Below, piece after piece: positions 33,705-43,712 of a stretch of DNA of 64,000 nt. Source of the stretch: Syntrophorhabdus sp. (GTDB taxonomy: Bacteria > Desulfobacterota > Syntrophorhabdia > Syntrophorhabdales > Syntrophorhabdaceae). Positions within the stretch are counted from its first letter, which is position 1, and each line of letters opens with the position of its first letter. The DNA lies in assembly GCA_012719415.1 (NCBI GenBank), contig JAAYAK010000072.1:62001-126000 (forward strand), given 5' to 3'. A model generated the notes under the pieces. It searched no databases, was not told the DNA's origin, and saw nothing but the letters and a program-made list of their open reading frames with translations. The translations under genes were made by a program, and so were the position numbers.

Positions 33705-34490
33705 ATGATCCAGTACAGCGACAATGAAATGATGGCTCTGGCGGCAGGGCGGTTCATAAAGGATGGCGACATAGTGTTCGCGGGAACAGGCGTGTCCATA
33801 CTGGCGGCCACCGCTGCGAAGAGGATCTTCGCTCCGAAGGCGGTCATATTCTTCGAGACGGGAGGTATCGACCCGTCTCTCGACGAGATACCGATGGCTG
33901 TTGCTGACCTGAGGGCGATGGCTGGCACGTCGCTCAATTCCGGGCTCATAGAGGCTTTCTCGATAGTCGGCCATCGCAAGCTGCATACCGTCGCCTTCCT
34001 GGGGGCGGCCCAGATAGACCGGTACGGAAACCTCAACACCACCTGCATCGGCGACTACTTCAAGCCCAAGACCCGTTTCTCCGGCAGCGGGGGCGCCTGT
34101 GACGTGGCGACCTACGCGTCGGGGGTGATAACCTTCATGCAGCACGAGAAACGCAGGTTTGTCGAGAAGTTGGATTACCTCACCAGTGTCGGCTGGTACA
34201 AGGGCGGCAACTCGCGAAAAGAGCTCGGCCTGAGGCGCGGGGGCGCCCTGGCGGTTGTTACCAATCTCGGCGTGCTCAAGTTTCACGAAGAGACGAAGGA
34301 AATGTACCTCACGGAGTATTTCCCGGGTGTTACAGTGGAGAGGATAGTGGAGAGCACCGGTTTCCCCATAGACACGTCCATGGCCGTGGAAGCGGAACTC
34401 CCCACCCCCGGTGAGCTCCAGATACTGCGCGAAGAGGTGGACCCCCAGCGCCTCATCTGCCAGGTCATCCTGGAGGCGCCGCAGCGGTAA
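33705..34490 (+). CDS. CoA-transferase subunit B (glutaconate CoA-transferase-like)
   Basis: This is the beta subunit partner of the preceding gene. It contains the DGDIVFAGTGVSILAA start, the catalytic Glu region VIFFETGGIDPS near residue 47, the AQIDRYGNLNTT segment near 105 and GSGGACDVATYA near 128. The last pieces match family I beta subunits. The 261-residue length is normal. The stop codon is followed directly by a long period-9 repeat array that separates this unit from the trigger factor operon. Confidence 0.86.
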   Translation: MIQYSDNEMMALAAGRFIKDGDIVFAGTGVSILAATAAKRIFAPKAVIFFETGGIDPSLDEIPMAVADLRAMAGTSLNSGLIEAFSIVGHRKLHTVAFLGAAQIDRYGNLNTTCIGDYFKPKTRFSGSGGACDVATYASGVITFMQHEKRRFVEKLDYLTSVGWYKGGNSRKELGLRRGGALAVVTNLGVLKFHEETKEMYLTEYFPGVTVERIVESTGFPIDTSMAVEAELPTPGELQILREEVDPQRLICQVILEAPQR

Positions 34491-34493
34491 AGA

Positions 34494-34683
34494 CCGTTAG
34501 AACCGTTAGAACCGTTGGAACCGTTAGAACCGTTGGAACCGTTAGAACCGTTAAAGCCGTTAAAGGTTATGGCAGATTTGGTTCCTATATCCCTGATGGT
34601 CTTCCGTCTACATCAGGGATCGTCCTTCTTTCGATCAAACGGCTCAAACCGTTCTAACGGTTCTAACGGCTTTAACGGCTCCT
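34494..34683. repeat. Inverted pair of period-9 arrays (GTTRGAACC type) with internal hairpin
   Basis: The left arm has eight 9-base units at 34496-34567, mostly GTTAGAACC and GTTGGAACC, and starts three bases after the CoA-transferase stop codon. The right arm at 34639-34682 has about five units of ACGGTTCTA or ACGGCTTTA form. Between them ATCCCTGAT at 34589-34597 and ATCAGGGAT at 34612-34620 form a perfect nine-base stem. The whole block can fold as nested hairpins. It separates two co-directional units. Confidence 0.85.
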
Positions 34684-34688
34684 TTCTA

Positions 34689-34718
34689 TTGCTAATTTCG
34701 CAGAATTAGGTTTATAAT
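34689..34718 (+). promoter_or_regulatory. Promoter of the tig-clpP-clpX operon
   Basis: TTGCTA at 34689-34694 and TATAAT at 34713-34718 have an 18-base spacer. Transcription should start near 34725, just before a strong stem-loop. Confidence 0.6.
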
Positions 34719-34730
34719 AAGGCAGTTTTC

Positions 34731-34755
34731 AAGGGACTTTAAAGTCCCTTTTTCA
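34731..34755 (+). promoter_or_regulatory. Terminator-like stem-loop in the trigger factor leader
   Basis: AAGGGACT at 34731-34738 and AGTCCCTT at 34743-34750 form a perfect eight-base stem with a TTAA loop, followed by a short T-run. It lies between the promoter and the ribosome binding site GGAGG at 34760-34764. It may act as an attenuator or as a protective 5' hairpin. Confidence 0.6.
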
Positions 34756-34768
34756 TGTCGGAGGTATT

Positions 34769-36055
34769 ATGAAGGTTCAGGTTGAAGCGCTCGACAGCGT
34801 GAGAAAGAAAGTTGAAGTTCTTCTTCCCCGGGAGACCGTTTCCGGGATAAGGGAATCCATTTATGATGAGATAAGAAGAAGTGCGAAGATCAAAGGGTTC
34901 AGGCAGGGAAAGGTCCCGAGAGCCATCATCACCCAGTACTACAAGGAATATATCGAGGAAGAGACACGGAAGAGGATGCTTCAGAATACCATGTTCGACG
35001 CGCTGAAAGAGGCGAATGTGGAGCCTGTCACGGAGCCAGTGGCCGATTTTCTGGAAGGCGACGAGCCGGGCTACACACTTGAATGCGAGGTTCTTCCCGA
35101 GATCGAACTGCCCGAATACAAGGGCGTTAAGATCGAGGCGGAGCCCATCAGCATATCCGATGAGGACGTGGAGCATCGCATCGAGAGCATGCGTCAGTTC
35201 CATGCCAGCTTCGAGGCGAAGGAAGGCGAAGCGACGGCGCAGAAGGGCGACTTCGTTATCATCAAGTACCAGGGATACCGTGACGGAGAGGCGTTGAAGC
35301 AGATCGCGGCTGACGGTTATCCCCTTGAGCTCGGGAACGCGATGCTCATGCCCGAGTTCGAAGATGCCGTCATCGGTATGAAGGAGAACGAGGAGAGGGA
35401 CGTGGAGGTGACCTTTCCTGACGATTATCCCGACAAGGACATCGCGTCGAAGAAGATCCTTTTCAAGGTCACCATGAAGGAGATCAAGCAGAAGGTGCTC
35501 CCTGAGGTCAACGACGAGTTCGCCAAAGACATGAGCTTTGAGAACCTCGAGGTGATGCGCAAGGGCGTGAGGGAAGAGCTGGTGAAGGAGAAGGAAGGCT
35601 TCCGCAAGAGCGAGCTAACCCGGAAGGCGCTGGACACGCTTCTCAAGGACAGGGAGATCCCCGTTCCGAAAAGGTTCCTGGAGAAACGCGTGCACGGAAT
35701 GATAGAGGAAGCCCAATCACGCTACCAGACAGACAAATTGTCTGCCGAGGAACTGCAGTCCATGTCCGAAAGGATGCATGCCGATTTCGGAAAACGGGCC
35801 GAGGAACGGATCAAGGCCGAGATCGTCCTCGCCCGGATCGCGGAGAAGGAAGGCATCAAGGCGGACGACAGGGATGTGGAAGAACGTCTGAAAACGATTG
35901 CAGAAGATGCCAACAAGACATACAATGAGGTCAAGGGCATTTATGAGCAGTACGGTCTCGTGGCAGGGCTCAGGGACAACATCGTTGAAGAGAAAGCCAT
36001 AGACTTCGTGCTTGCCAATGCAGTGGTAAAGGATGTGCCGAAGGAGAAAGAATGA
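34769..36055 (+). CDS. tig: Trigger factor
   Basis: Trigger factor is the ribosome-bound chaperone and peptidyl-prolyl isomerase that meets nascent chains. The ribosome-binding domain signature is visible as [15 protein letters not shown] near residue 42. The FKBP-like domain covers about residues 155-245 ([16 protein letters not shown]), and the helical C-terminal domain completes 428 residues, normal for the family. The gene is followed by clpP with a four-base overlap and by clpX, the classic tig-clpP-clpX order. Confidence 0.96.
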   Translation: MKVQVEALDSVRKKVEVLLPRETVSGIRESIYDEIRRSAKIKGFRQGKVPRAIITQYYKEYIEEETRKRMLQNTMFDALKEANVEPVTEPVADFLEGDEPGYTLECEVLPEIELPEYKGVKIEAEPISISDEDVEHRIESMRQFHASFEAKEGEATAQKGDFVIIKYQGYRDGEALKQIAADGYPLELGNAMLMPEFEDAVIGMKENEERDVEVTFPDDYPDKDIASKKILFKVTMKEIKQKVLPEVNDEFAKDMSFENLEVMRKGVREELVKEKEGFRKSELTRKALDTLLKDREIPVPKRFLEKRVHGMIEEAQSRYQTDKLSAEELQSMSERMHADFGKRAEERIKAEIVLARIAEKEGIKADDRDVEERLKTIAEDANKTYNEVKGIYEQYGLVAGLRDNIVEEKAIDFVLANAVVKDVPKEKE

Positions 36056-36636
36056 GTCTTGTACCGATAGTCATCGAGAAGGACGGAAGGGGCGAGCGGG
36101 CGTATGACATATACTCGCGGCTTCTCAAGGAGCGCATTGTCTTCCTGGGCACAGGGATCGACGATATGGTGGCGAACATCATCATCGCCCAGCTCCTGTT
36201 CCTCGAATCCGAAGACCCGTCAAAGGACATATATCTTTACATCAACAGCCCGGGGGGCATCATCACCAGCGGGCTTGCCATCTATGACACGATGCAGTAT
36301 ATAAAGGCGCCTGTCGTGACCACCTGCATCGGGCAGGCCGCAAGCATGGGAGCGGTGCTCCTTGCCGGGGGAGAGAAAGGCAAGCGTTTCGCGCTGCCTC
36401 ACTCGCGGATCCTCATCCATCAGCCGCTTGGCGGAGCGCAGGGGCAGGCGAGCGATATCGACATCCAGGCAAAAGAGATACTGAGAATGCGGGAATCGAT
36501 CAACACCATACTCGTGAGACATACCGGTCAGCCTCTAGAGAAGGTCGCGAAGGACACGGAACGCGATTATTTCATGGACGCACAGCAAGCCATAGAGTAT
36601 GGTATAGTAGATCAGATCCTTGAGAAGAGGTTGTAG
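36052..36636 (+). CDS. clpP: ATP-dependent Clp protease proteolytic subunit
   Basis: ClpP is the serine peptidase that forms two stacked heptamer rings and degrades proteins delivered by ClpX. The catalytic Ser lies in [11 protein letters not shown] near residue 97, the His in [12 protein letters not shown] near residue 122 and the Asp in [11 protein letters not shown] near residue 171. It is 194 residues long. The ATG overlaps the trigger factor stop by four bases and clpX begins three bases after its stop, so the three genes are one operon. Confidence 0.97.
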   Translation: MSLVPIVIEKDGRGERAYDIYSRLLKERIVFLGTGIDDMVANIIIAQLLFLESEDPSKDIYLYINSPGGIITSGLAIYDTMQYIKAPVVTTCIGQAASMGAVLLAGGEKGKRFALPHSRILIHQPLGGAQGQASDIDIQAKEILRMRESINTILVRHTGQPLEKVAKDTERDYFMDAQQAIEYGIVDQILEKRL

Positions 36637-36639
36637 AAC

Positions 36640-37893
36640 ATGATCAAAAAGACAAACGGCAGGACCATCAAGCTCAACTGCTCTTTCTGCGGAAAGAGCC
36701 AGGACGAGGTCAAGAAGCTGATAGCCGGACCGATGGTTTACATTTGCGACGAATGTATCGAACTGTGCAACGAGATAATACAGGAAGAGGCCAAGAAGGA
36801 ACGTTTCGACTATATTAAGACGGCGATCCCGAAGCCCCACGAGATAAACAAGCTCCTCGATGATTTCGTCATCGGGCAGGACCACGCGAAGAAGGTGCTT
36901 TCCGTCGCGGTCTACAACCACTACAAGAGGATAGAATCAAAGACGCAGTTCGACGATGTGGAGATCCAGAAGAGCAATATCCTGCTCATCGGTCCCACGG
37001 GCTCGGGGAAGACGCTCCTCGCGCAGACGCTGGCCAAGATACTCCATGTGCCCTTCACCATCGCGGATGCGACCACGCTCACCGAGGCGGGGTACGTCGG
37101 CGAGGACGTGGAGAACATCATCCTGTACCTGCTTCAGTCGGCCGACTACAACGTTGAACGGGCGGAGCGGGGCATAGTGTACATCGACGAGATCGACAAG
37201 ATCTCACGCAAGACGGACAGTCCATCGATAACCCGTGACGTTTCCGGGGAAGGGGTCCAGCAGGCCCTCCTCAAGATAATCGAGGGCACCGTCGCGAACG
37301 TGCCGCCCAAAGGCGGCAGGAAGCATCCCCAGCAGGACTACATAAAGGTCGATACATCGAACATACTTTTCATCTGCGGGGGCGCGTTCCACAGCATCGA
37401 GGGCCTCATAGCAAGCAGGATAGGGAAGAAGAGCATCGGATTCGGTGTCGACGTGGAAGGCGGAAGGGACAAGATGTATTCCGAGCTCATCCGGGACATC
37501 CAGCCCGAAGACCTTCTCAAATACGGGCTCATACCCGAGTTCATCGGCCGTCTGCCCATCACGGCAACCCTCGAGGAACTCTCCGAGGAGAACCTGGTGG
37601 AGATCCTGAAGAGGCCGAGGAACGCCATTGTTAAGCAGTACAAGAAGCTTTTCGACCTCGAGAACGTCAAGCTTACCTTCACTGAAGGGTCGCTCCGCGG
37701 CATCGCCAGGGAGGCCATGAAGAAGAAGACCGGGGCCCGTGGTTTGCGGTCGATCATGGAGAAGGTGATGCTCGACGTCATGTACGAGATACCCTCGCTG
37801 TCCAATGTCAAAGAGTGTGTCATCAGCGAAGAGGTGATCGTCAACCACGAAAGGCCCATCCTCATCTACGAAGAAGAGGCCGAGAGTGCGTGA
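36640..37893 (+). CDS. clpX: ATP-dependent Clp protease ATP-binding subunit ClpX
   Basis: ClpX is the AAA+ unfoldase that feeds substrates into ClpP. The N-terminal zinc-binding domain has CSFCGK and CDECIELC within the first 50 residues. Walker A reads GPTGSGKT near residue 115, the pore loop GYVGEDV near 150, Walker [10 protein letters not shown] near 182, and the ClpP-binding IGF-type loop is seen in KSIGFG. The length of 417 residues is normal. A tRNA promoter follows within 10 bases of the stop codon. Confidence 0.97.
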   Translation: MIKKTNGRTIKLNCSFCGKSQDEVKKLIAGPMVYICDECIELCNEIIQEEAKKERFDYIKTAIPKPHEINKLLDDFVIGQDHAKKVLSVAVYNHYKRIESKTQFDDVEIQKSNILLIGPTGSGKTLLAQTLAKILHVPFTIADATTLTEAGYVGEDVENIILYLLQSADYNVERAERGIVYIDEIDKISRKTDSPSITRDVSGEGVQQALLKIIEGTVANVPPKGGRKHPQQDYIKVDTSNILFICGGAFHSIEGLIASRIGKKSIGFGVDVEGGRDKMYSELIRDIQPEDLLKYGLIPEFIGRLPITATLEELSEENLVEILKRPRNAIVKQYKKLFDLENVKLTFTEGSLRGIAREAMKKKTGARGLRSIMEKVMLDVMYEIPSLSNVKECVISEEVIVNHERPILIYEEEAESA

Positions 37894-37897
37894 GAGG

Positions 37898-37926
37898 TTG
37901 ACATTTCACGGTGAACCTGTTATATT
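37898..37926 (+). promoter_or_regulatory. Consensus promoter for the tRNA-Val/tRNA-Asp unit
   Basis: TTGACA at 37898-37903 and TATATT at 37921-37926 are spaced by exactly 17 bases. The first tRNA begins 11 bases after the -10 box. Confidence 0.75.
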
Positions 37927-37936
37927 CACCCCTGTT

Positions 37937-38011
37937 GGGCGGATAGCTCAGCGGGAGAGCATCGGCCTTACAAGCCGAGGGTCGCAGGTTCAAAACCTGT
38001 TCCGCCTACCA
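37937..38011 (+). tRNA. tRNA-Val (anticodon TAC)
   Basis: The acceptor strands GGGCGGA and TCCGCCT pair with one G-U at the end. The D arm contains TAGCTCAGCGGGAGAGC. The anticodon stem TCGGC / GCCGA holds the loop CTTACAA with anticodon TAC. The T arm has GGTTCAAAACC, and CCA is encoded at 38009-38011. Confidence 0.93.
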
Positions 38012-38018
38012 TTTACGC

Positions 38019-38096
<78 letters not shown>

Positions 38097-38122
38097 TTTT
38101 TGATACATAGACTGGTATCTGT

Positions 38123-40192
38123 ATGGCTATGAACCTCATCATCTGCATACACAATCATCAACCAGTCGGCAATATGGACCACATTCTGGAAGAGGCCTAT
38201 ACGCGTTCGTATATGCCTTTTTTTTCTGTCCTGAAGGACTTCCCGGAGATCAAGGTCAACATCCATTTCACGGGCTTCCTTTTTGAATGGCTGAAAGAGA
38301 ACAAGCCCGGATACATAACTCTCCTTAAGTCCCTCTGCGACAGGGGCCAGCTCGAGGTCCTTTCGGGGGGAATGTACGAGCCCATCCTCGCGCTTCTTCC
38401 CGAGGACGACGCCCGCGCGCAGATACGGCTCCACCTCGACCTGATGGAAGAGACCTTCGGTGTGCGCCCCCGCGGCATGTGGCTGGCGGAGCGGGTCTAC
38501 GAGCCGCAGCTGCCGAAGGTCATGGCGCGGGCCGGGATCGAATACACCGTCATTGACGACAATCATTTCAAATCCGTTGGTCTGAGGGATGAGGAACTCC
38601 ACGGTTACTTCATCACCGAGGCTGGCGGCGAGAAGCTTTCCATCTTCCCCGGTTCCGAGCTGCTGAGGTACGTCATTCCTTTCAAGAGCATCGAGACAGT
38701 GAATGAGAGTTTCCGGGACATGGCGGCTGCCGGCGCCGACGTTGCCGTGTTCGCCGACGATGGGGAAAAGTTCGGGCTCTGGCCGGGCACGTTCGACTAC
38801 GTCTATGACAGGGAGCACTGGCTCGAATCGTTCTTCCGGTACCTCAGCGATAACGCCGACTGGCTGCAGACGGTGACGTTCAGTGACTATATGGCCGCGG
38901 TGCCGCCCAGGGGCCGGATATACCTTCCCTGCGAATCTTACAGGGAGATGGAGGAGTGGTGCCTTCCCGCTCCGCGGGCGAGGGAATACTCCGAGCTCCT
39001 CCACGCGGAGGACCTTGAATACCGTGATTTTCTGAGAGGCGGCTATTACAGGCATTTTCTCGTGAAGTACAGCGAGAGCAACGACATGCACAAGAGGATG
39101 ATGCGCCTTTCAAAAGCGGCGAAGATGAACCCCGAGGCGAAAAGGCACGTCTACATGGCACAGGCCAACGACAGCTACTGGCACGGGGTCTTCGGCGGCC
39201 TGTACCTGCCGCACCTGAGGGGGTCGGTCTGGCGTCATCTCATCGAGGCGGCGAAGCTGCTCGATCCAAAGAAACCCTTCGTCAAAGGATATATCGAGGA
39301 CATCAATCTCGACGGTCACGACGAGGCCGTGATCAGGAACAACGAGATGGAGGCATCCTTTCGCCTGAGAGAAGGAGGGGTGCTGTACGGTCTCGACTAC
39401 AAGCCTTCGTCCGTCAATATCATGGCCACGCTCAAGAGGCGGTACGAAGGGTACCATGAAAAGATCAGGGAGGCTGTCAGCCAGTCCTCCGCTGACGGAA
39501 CAAAGACGATCCACGACATGGTGATGGCAAAAGAGGAGGGGCTTGAGCGCTTTCTCCACTACGATTGGCACCGCAGGGCCTCCCTCGTGGACCACGTTCT
39601 GGGAACGGACGCCACGCTGGAGGCGTTTTACCGGTGTGAATGCGTCGAGCCCGGCGATTTCGTTATGGAGCCCTACACCGCGGCAATGGAGAAGGGGAAG
39701 AGAACAGTGGAGCTCCTGCTGCGGCGGGACGGGAATTTCCGGGTGGCCGATGGTGTCCTGCCCCTTTCCATCGGGAAGAGGGTCTCCGTCGGGGAAGGGA
39801 CCGCGGAATTCACCGTTGACTATGATCTTGCGGGGGATGTGAATGTCCCCTTCCTCTTCGGGGTGGAGTTCAACTTCGCCTTTCTGGGAAGCGGAGGGGA
39901 CCGTTACCTGGAGACAGAGAGGGGCAGATATCCGCTGACGCTCCAGGATATCCTCGGGCCGGCCGCGAACCTGAGGTTCCATGACCCCTACCAGGACATC
40001 GAGGTCTTCCTGGAACTTGGGGAGGCCGCGGAACTCTGGACCTTTCCCGTTGAGGTCGTCTCCCTTTCGGAAAACGGTTTCGAGCGCAATTATCAGAGCA
40101 CCATGGTCATGCCTGTCTGGCGCGTCGACCTTGCCAGTGGCCCGAGGCACATCTCTCTCAAGGTCCGGATGGATAAGGCCCGTCAGGCCTGA
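38123..40192 (+). CDS. Glycoside hydrolase family 57 alpha-amylase / 4-alpha-glucanotransferase
   Basis: This 689-residue enzyme is a GH57 member with the C-terminal DUF1925 and DUF1926 domains typical of 4-alpha-glucanotransferases. The first conserved region IHNHQPVGN lies at the start. The catalytic nucleophile Glu lies in GMWLAERVYEPQL near residue 122 and the acid/base Asp in VFADDGEKFGLWPGT near residue 213. It has no signal peptide, so it acts on cytosolic alpha-glucans such as glycogen. A glycosyltransferase gene follows, which may or may not be related. Confidence 0.9.
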   Translation: MAMNLIICIHNHQPVGNMDHILEEAYTRSYMPFFSVLKDFPEIKVNIHFTGFLFEWLKENKPGYITLLKSLCDRGQLEVLSGGMYEPILALLPEDDARAQIRLHLDLMEETFGVRPRGMWLAERVYEPQLPKVMARAGIEYTVIDDNHFKSVGLRDEELHGYFITEAGGEKLSIFPGSELLRYVIPFKSIETVNESFRDMAAAGADVAVFADDGEKFGLWPGTFDYVYDREHWLESFFRYLSDNADWLQTVTFSDYMAAVPPRGRIYLPCESYREMEEWCLPAPRAREYSELLHAEDLEYRDFLRGGYYRHFLVKYSESNDMHKRMMRLSKAAKMNPEAKRHVYMAQANDSYWHGVFGGLYLPHLRGSVWRHLIEAAKLLDPKKPFVKGYIEDINLDGHDEAVIRNNEMEASFRLREGGVLYGLDYKPSSVNIMATLKRRYEGYHEKIREAVSQSSADGTKTIHDMVMAKEEGLERFLHYDWHRRASLVDHVLGTDATLEAFYRCECVEPGDFVMEPYTAAMEKGKRTVELLLRRDGNFRVADGVLPLSIGKRVSVGEGTAEFTVDYDLAGDVNVPFLFGVEFNFAFLGSGGDRYLETERGRYPLTLQDILGPAANLRFHDPYQDIEVFLELGEAAELWTFPVEVVSLSENGFERNYQSTMVMPVWRVDLASGPRHISLKVRMDKARQA

Positions 40193-40244
40193 CCTCACGT
40201 GCGGTCTCAGCCAATAATGGAACGCTGAACGGACGAGGAGGCCA

Positions 40245-41096
40245 ATGCCCAGGGTTTCCGTCATCATCACAACCTTCAACCGCCGTCACTTCCTTAAAGA
40301 AGCCCTCGCATCGGTCCTGGCCCAGGATTACCGGGACAAGGAGATCATCGTGGTCGACGACGGATCCACGGACGGGTCACGGGACGAGGTCGCCGGACTC
40401 CCGGTGAGGTACGCCTGGAAAGAGAACGGCGGGATCTCGAGCGCCAGGAACGCGGGGCTCGCAATTGCCCGCGGCGACTACATTGCCTTTCTCGATGTCG
40501 ACGATCTCTGGAAGAAGAAGAAGCTTTCCATCCAGATGGACGAAATGGAGCAAACGGGCACGCCGCTCACCTACACGGACGAGATATGGATACGCAACGG
40601 GGAAAGGCTCAACCAGAGACTGCGGCACCGCAAGTTCTCGGGGGAGATCTTCGAACACTGCCTGCCCCTGTGCATCATCAGCGCGTCGTCGGCGGTCATC
40701 CACCGGGGTGTTTTCGATGCCGTGGGTGCTTTCGATGAGTCCCTGCCCGTTTGCGAGGACTACGACATGTGGCTCCGTATCACCGCACGGTTCCCTGTGA
40801 CCTTCATCGAAAGGCAGCTCATCATCAAGCGGGGAGGCCATCCCGATCAGCTTTCACGGGCCTATGACGGTATGGACCGATTCAGGATAGCGAGCATCGT
40901 GAAGGTCCTCGATAGCGGCGCCCTGTCTCACGGACAGACCCGGAAGGCGATCGAGGAGCTCCGAGCAAAATGCCGCATTTACGGGGTCGGTGCCATGAAA
41001 AGAGGCAAGAAGGAAGAAGGGGAGCGCTATCTCAAACTGGCATCGGTCTATGAAGAAAGAGCGACCCCGGGGAAACAGATCAGTTCAGGTTCTTGA
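40245..41096 (+). CDS. Glycosyltransferase family 2 protein
   Basis: This 283-residue GT-A fold enzyme transfers a sugar from a nucleotide sugar. [20 protein letters not shown] opens the protein, [10 protein letters not shown] gives the nucleotide pocket near residue 38, and [15 protein letters not shown] holds the metal-binding acidic motif near residue 85. [11 protein letters not shown] segment near 170 is the usual acceptor-side motif. There is no membrane segment. The acceptor is unknown. Its 3' end overlaps the convergent ferritin-like gene by 17 bases. Confidence 0.88.
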   Translation: MPRVSVIITTFNRRHFLKEALASVLAQDYRDKEIIVVDDGSTDGSRDEVAGLPVRYAWKENGGISSARNAGLAIARGDYIAFLDVDDLWKKKKLSIQMDEMEQTGTPLTYTDEIWIRNGERLNQRLRHRKFSGEIFEHCLPLCIISASSAVIHRGVFDAVGAFDESLPVCEDYDMWLRITARFPVTFIERQLIIKRGGHPDQLSRAYDGMDRFRIASIVKVLDSGALSHGQTRKAIEELRAKCRIYGVGAMKRGKKEEGERYLKLASVYEERATPGKQISSGS

Positions 41097-41562
41097 TCTC
41101 CGCGTCTATCCTGGCCTTGTGTGTAACGGTATCGGAGATTATCTCCTTCATGAGACCGAGATATTCGGTGTCACCGGTCTTGACGATCTCGCCATAACGT
41201 TGTTCCATGATCGATTGTTCCAGGTCCCGGGCCAGAAAGAGGGCGTTTCTCCTCTGGAGGGCGCCCGTCCTTACCTTCTCCGTATTGCCTCTGATACCCT
41301 TGACGAAGGTTTGGACGGCCACAATGTTGAAGGGGCGGCCCCTCTCGAAGCGCTCCGGTTTTTGGGTGATGATGTCCTTCATTCTCTCGATATTGCGCGC
41401 GTGTCTATTCTCTTCCTCCTCAATGCCGGACCAGAAAGCTCGCGTATCCTGCCAGGCCTCACCGCAGACATGATAAAGCTCCGCGAGCGCCGATTCCGCC
41501 TCCGCCATAAAGGACAGGACGTTCAAGATACCGCTCAATTCTCCCGATGTCGTCAGATCCAT
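41080..41562 (-). CDS. Ferritin-like / rubrerythrin-type domain protein
   Basis: This 160-residue helical protein looks like a four-helix ferritin-like protein. Putative di-iron ligands are Glu in [13 protein letters not shown] near residue 22 and [14 protein letters not shown] near residue 50, and Glu/His in the later helices ([28 protein letters not shown]). It lacks the rubredoxin tail of rubrerythrin. The ATG at 41562 is favoured by GAGGTGG just upstream; a GTG at 41568 is also possible. Its role may be oxygen or peroxide handling, but this is inference. Confidence 0.7.
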   Translation of the reverse strand: MDLTTSGELSGILNVLSFMAEAESALAELYHVCGEAWQDTRAFWSGIEEEENRHARNIERMKDIITQKPERFERGRPFNIVAVQTFVKGIRGNTEKVRTGALQRRNALFLARDLEQSIMEQRYGEIVKTGDTEYLGLMKEIISDTVTHKARIDAEIKNLN

Positions 41563-41681
41563 AGCCACCTCGTTGCTTCGCCGGGCATCTCTTCCGGTGC
41601 CTGCCCCGGCGGTATCGTTGAAAAACTACCAGAAGCGGCGAACATATTCAACGCTAAAGATGGGGCATCGAGCCACCGGAC

Positions 41682-41710
41682 TTGAGAAATGGGACAGAAA
41701 CCTGTATATT
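41682..41710 (+). promoter_or_regulatory. Promoter of the formate-tetrahydrofolate ligase gene
   Basis: TTGAGA at 41682-41687 and TATATT at 41705-41710 have a 17-base spacer. The start codon follows 54 bases downstream with AAGGAG as ribosome binding site. Confidence 0.65.
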
Positions 41711-41764
41711 TATCAATGCTTTCAGGTGAAGTTCAAACCTTTCTCACGAAAAAGGAGCCCACGT

Positions 41765-43525
41765 ATGCCCTATGACGCGACAAAGATGGCGGACTGGCAG
41801 ATATCCGAGGCCGCCGAGGAGAGGATGAAGAGTATCCAGCAACTCAGCGATGAGATGGGTCTCGGTGATGGCGAGGTCATACCGTACGGCAAGGTGGGAC
41901 GACTGAATTATGCCGCGATCATGCAGCGCATGGGGGAGAGGGCGAACGGAAAGTACATAGACGTCACGGCCATAACCCCCACTCCCCTCGGTGAAGGCAA
42001 GACGACAACAACGGTCGGTCTTCTCGAGGGGCTGGGAAAGAGGGGCCGAAATGTGGGAGGGGCCATTCGACAGCCCTCGACAGGTCCGACGATGAACGTC
42101 AAGGGGAGCGCGGGAGGCGGAGGAAACGCTCAGGTCGTGCCGCTGACGGAGTTCTCCCTGGGTCTGACCGGTGACATAGACCGCATCATGAACGCCCATA
42201 ACATCGCCATGGTCGCCCTCACCGCGCGGATGCAGCACGAACGCAACTACGGTGACAGCGAGCTGGCGAAGAGAGGTCTTAAGCGTCTCGACGTGGACCC
42301 CACCAATATCCAGATGGGATGGGTCATAGACTTCTGCGCCCAGGCGCTCCGCAACATTGTCGTCGGGATGGGTGGAAGGATGGATGGCTTCACGATGCAA
42401 TCCCATTTCGATATCGGGGTCAGCTCCGAACTCATGGCCATCCTGTCTATCGTGCGGGACCTCAAGGACCTGCGCAAACGTATCGGCGAGATCACCGTCG
42501 CCTACCGCAAGAATGGTGAGCCTGTCACCACCGAGGACCTCGAGGTGGCAGGGGCGATGTGCGCCATCATGAAGGACACCATCAACCCCACCCTCCTGCA
42601 GACCGTGGAAGGCCAACCCATCATGGTACATGCCGGACCCTTCGGGAACATAGCCATCGGGCAATCGTCGATCATCGCCGACCTTTTGGGTCTTAAGCTT
42701 TTCGACTACCACGTCACCGAGAGTGGTTTTGGCGCGGACATCGGTTTTGAGAAGTTCTGGAACGTGAAGTGCAGACTGAGCGGTCTCAAACCCAGTGTCT
42801 CGGTGATCACCGCGACCATACGGGCCCTCAAGATGCATGGCGGAGGGCCGCGTGTGGCGCCGGGCATCCCGCTGCCGCAGGAATACACCCGGGAAGACCT
42901 GGGGCTGCTGGAGAAAGGTATCCCGAACCTCCTTCACCATGTGCGGATAGTCAAGATGTCCGGGATCAAGCCCGTGGTGTGTATAAACAGGTTTACGACG
43001 GACACGGATGACGAGATCGCGCTGGTGAGAAGGCACGCGGAGGCCGAGGGCGCTCGCGTTGCCGTATCGGAGCAGTGGCTGAAGGGCGGAGAGGGGGCTC
43101 TGGAGCTTGCCGACGCCGTTATCGACGCCTGCGATGAAAAGGTCGAGTTCGGATATCTTTATCCCCTTGAGATGCCTCTTATGCAAAGGGTCGACGTGAT
43201 AGCGAAGAACATCTACGGTGCCGACGGCGTTCTGTGGATCCCCGAGGCGGAGGAGAAGGCGCGGCGCCTGGAGACGGATCCGGGGAAGAGCGACTATTAC
43301 ACCGTGATGGTCAAGAGCCACCTCAGCCTCTCCCACAAACCGGAGCTCAAGGGTGTCCCGAAAGGCTGGAGGCTTCCCGTCCGGGATATCCTTGTCTTCA
43401 CCGGGGCGCGGTTCCTCTGCCCCGTCACCGGGGCCATAAGCCTCATGCCCGGCACCAGCTCCGACCCGGCCTTCCGCAGGATCGACGTCGACGTGGAGAC
43501 GGGAAAAGTAAAGGGTCTTTTCTAG
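41765..43525 (+). CDS. fhs: Formate-tetrahydrofolate ligase
   Basis: This enzyme joins formate to tetrahydrofolate with ATP and is part of the methyl branch of the Wood-Ljungdahl pathway. The P-loop reads [15 protein letters not shown] near residue 70. Conserved pieces [30 protein letters not shown] and [13 protein letters not shown]-like segments are present, and the 586-residue length is normal. The ATG at 41765 is chosen because AAGGAG precedes it and [13 protein letters not shown] is typical. FolD, CODH and acetyl-CoA synthase parts lie 18-22 kb away in the same window. Confidence 0.95.
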   Translation: MPYDATKMADWQISEAAEERMKSIQQLSDEMGLGDGEVIPYGKVGRLNYAAIMQRMGERANGKYIDVTAITPTPLGEGKTTTTVGLLEGLGKRGRNVGGAIRQPSTGPTMNVKGSAGGGGNAQVVPLTEFSLGLTGDIDRIMNAHNIAMVALTARMQHERNYGDSELAKRGLKRLDVDPTNIQMGWVIDFCAQALRNIVVGMGGRMDGFTMQSHFDIGVSSELMAILSIVRDLKDLRKRIGEITVAYRKNGEPVTTEDLEVAGAMCAIMKDTINPTLLQTVEGQPIMVHAGPFGNIAIGQSSIIADLLGLKLFDYHVTESGFGADIGFEKFWNVKCRLSGLKPSVSVITATIRALKMHGGGPRVAPGIPLPQEYTREDLGLLEKGIPNLLHHVRIVKMSGIKPVVCINRFTTDTDDEIALVRRHAEAEGARVAVSEQWLKGGEGALELADAVIDACDEKVEFGYLYPLEMPLMQRVDVIAKNIYGADGVLWIPEAEEKARRLETDPGKSDYYTVMVKSHLSLSHKPELKGVPKGWRLPVRDILVFTGARFLCPVTGAISLMPGTSSDPAFRRIDVDVETGKVKGLF

Positions 43526-43712
43526 CGAAAAGCCCGAAAAGACCGTTCAAGAGTTCAAAAGTTCAAGGGTTCAAAGGTAAGACCCTTGAGACAGGGAACC
43601 TGCACCGTGTCACGTGCAGGCTCCCTGTCTCAAGACAATTCGCACAACGGTCGAAGGCATCCGGTGTTTTTTTCTTTTTACTCTTGAACTCTTGAACCCT
43701 TGAACCTTCTTT
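43514..43712. repeat. Nested hairpins with period-8 inverted arrays between fhs and a convergent gene
   Basis: GGTCTTTTC at 43514-43522 pairs with GAAAAGACC at 43536-43544 around the fhs stop codon. Four GTTCAARR units follow at 43545-43576, and complementary CTCTTGAA/CCCTTGAA units lie at 43681-43704. Inside, 21 bases at 43585-43605 pair with 43614-43634 with one mismatch. The right arm ends seven bases before the stop of the minus-strand gene at 43711. Confidence 0.85.

Noticed and set aside
41573-41764. Upstream extension of formate-tetrahydrofolate ligase
   Set aside because: A good promoter and ribosome binding site lie inside this stretch, and the family normally begins near [11 protein letters not shown].
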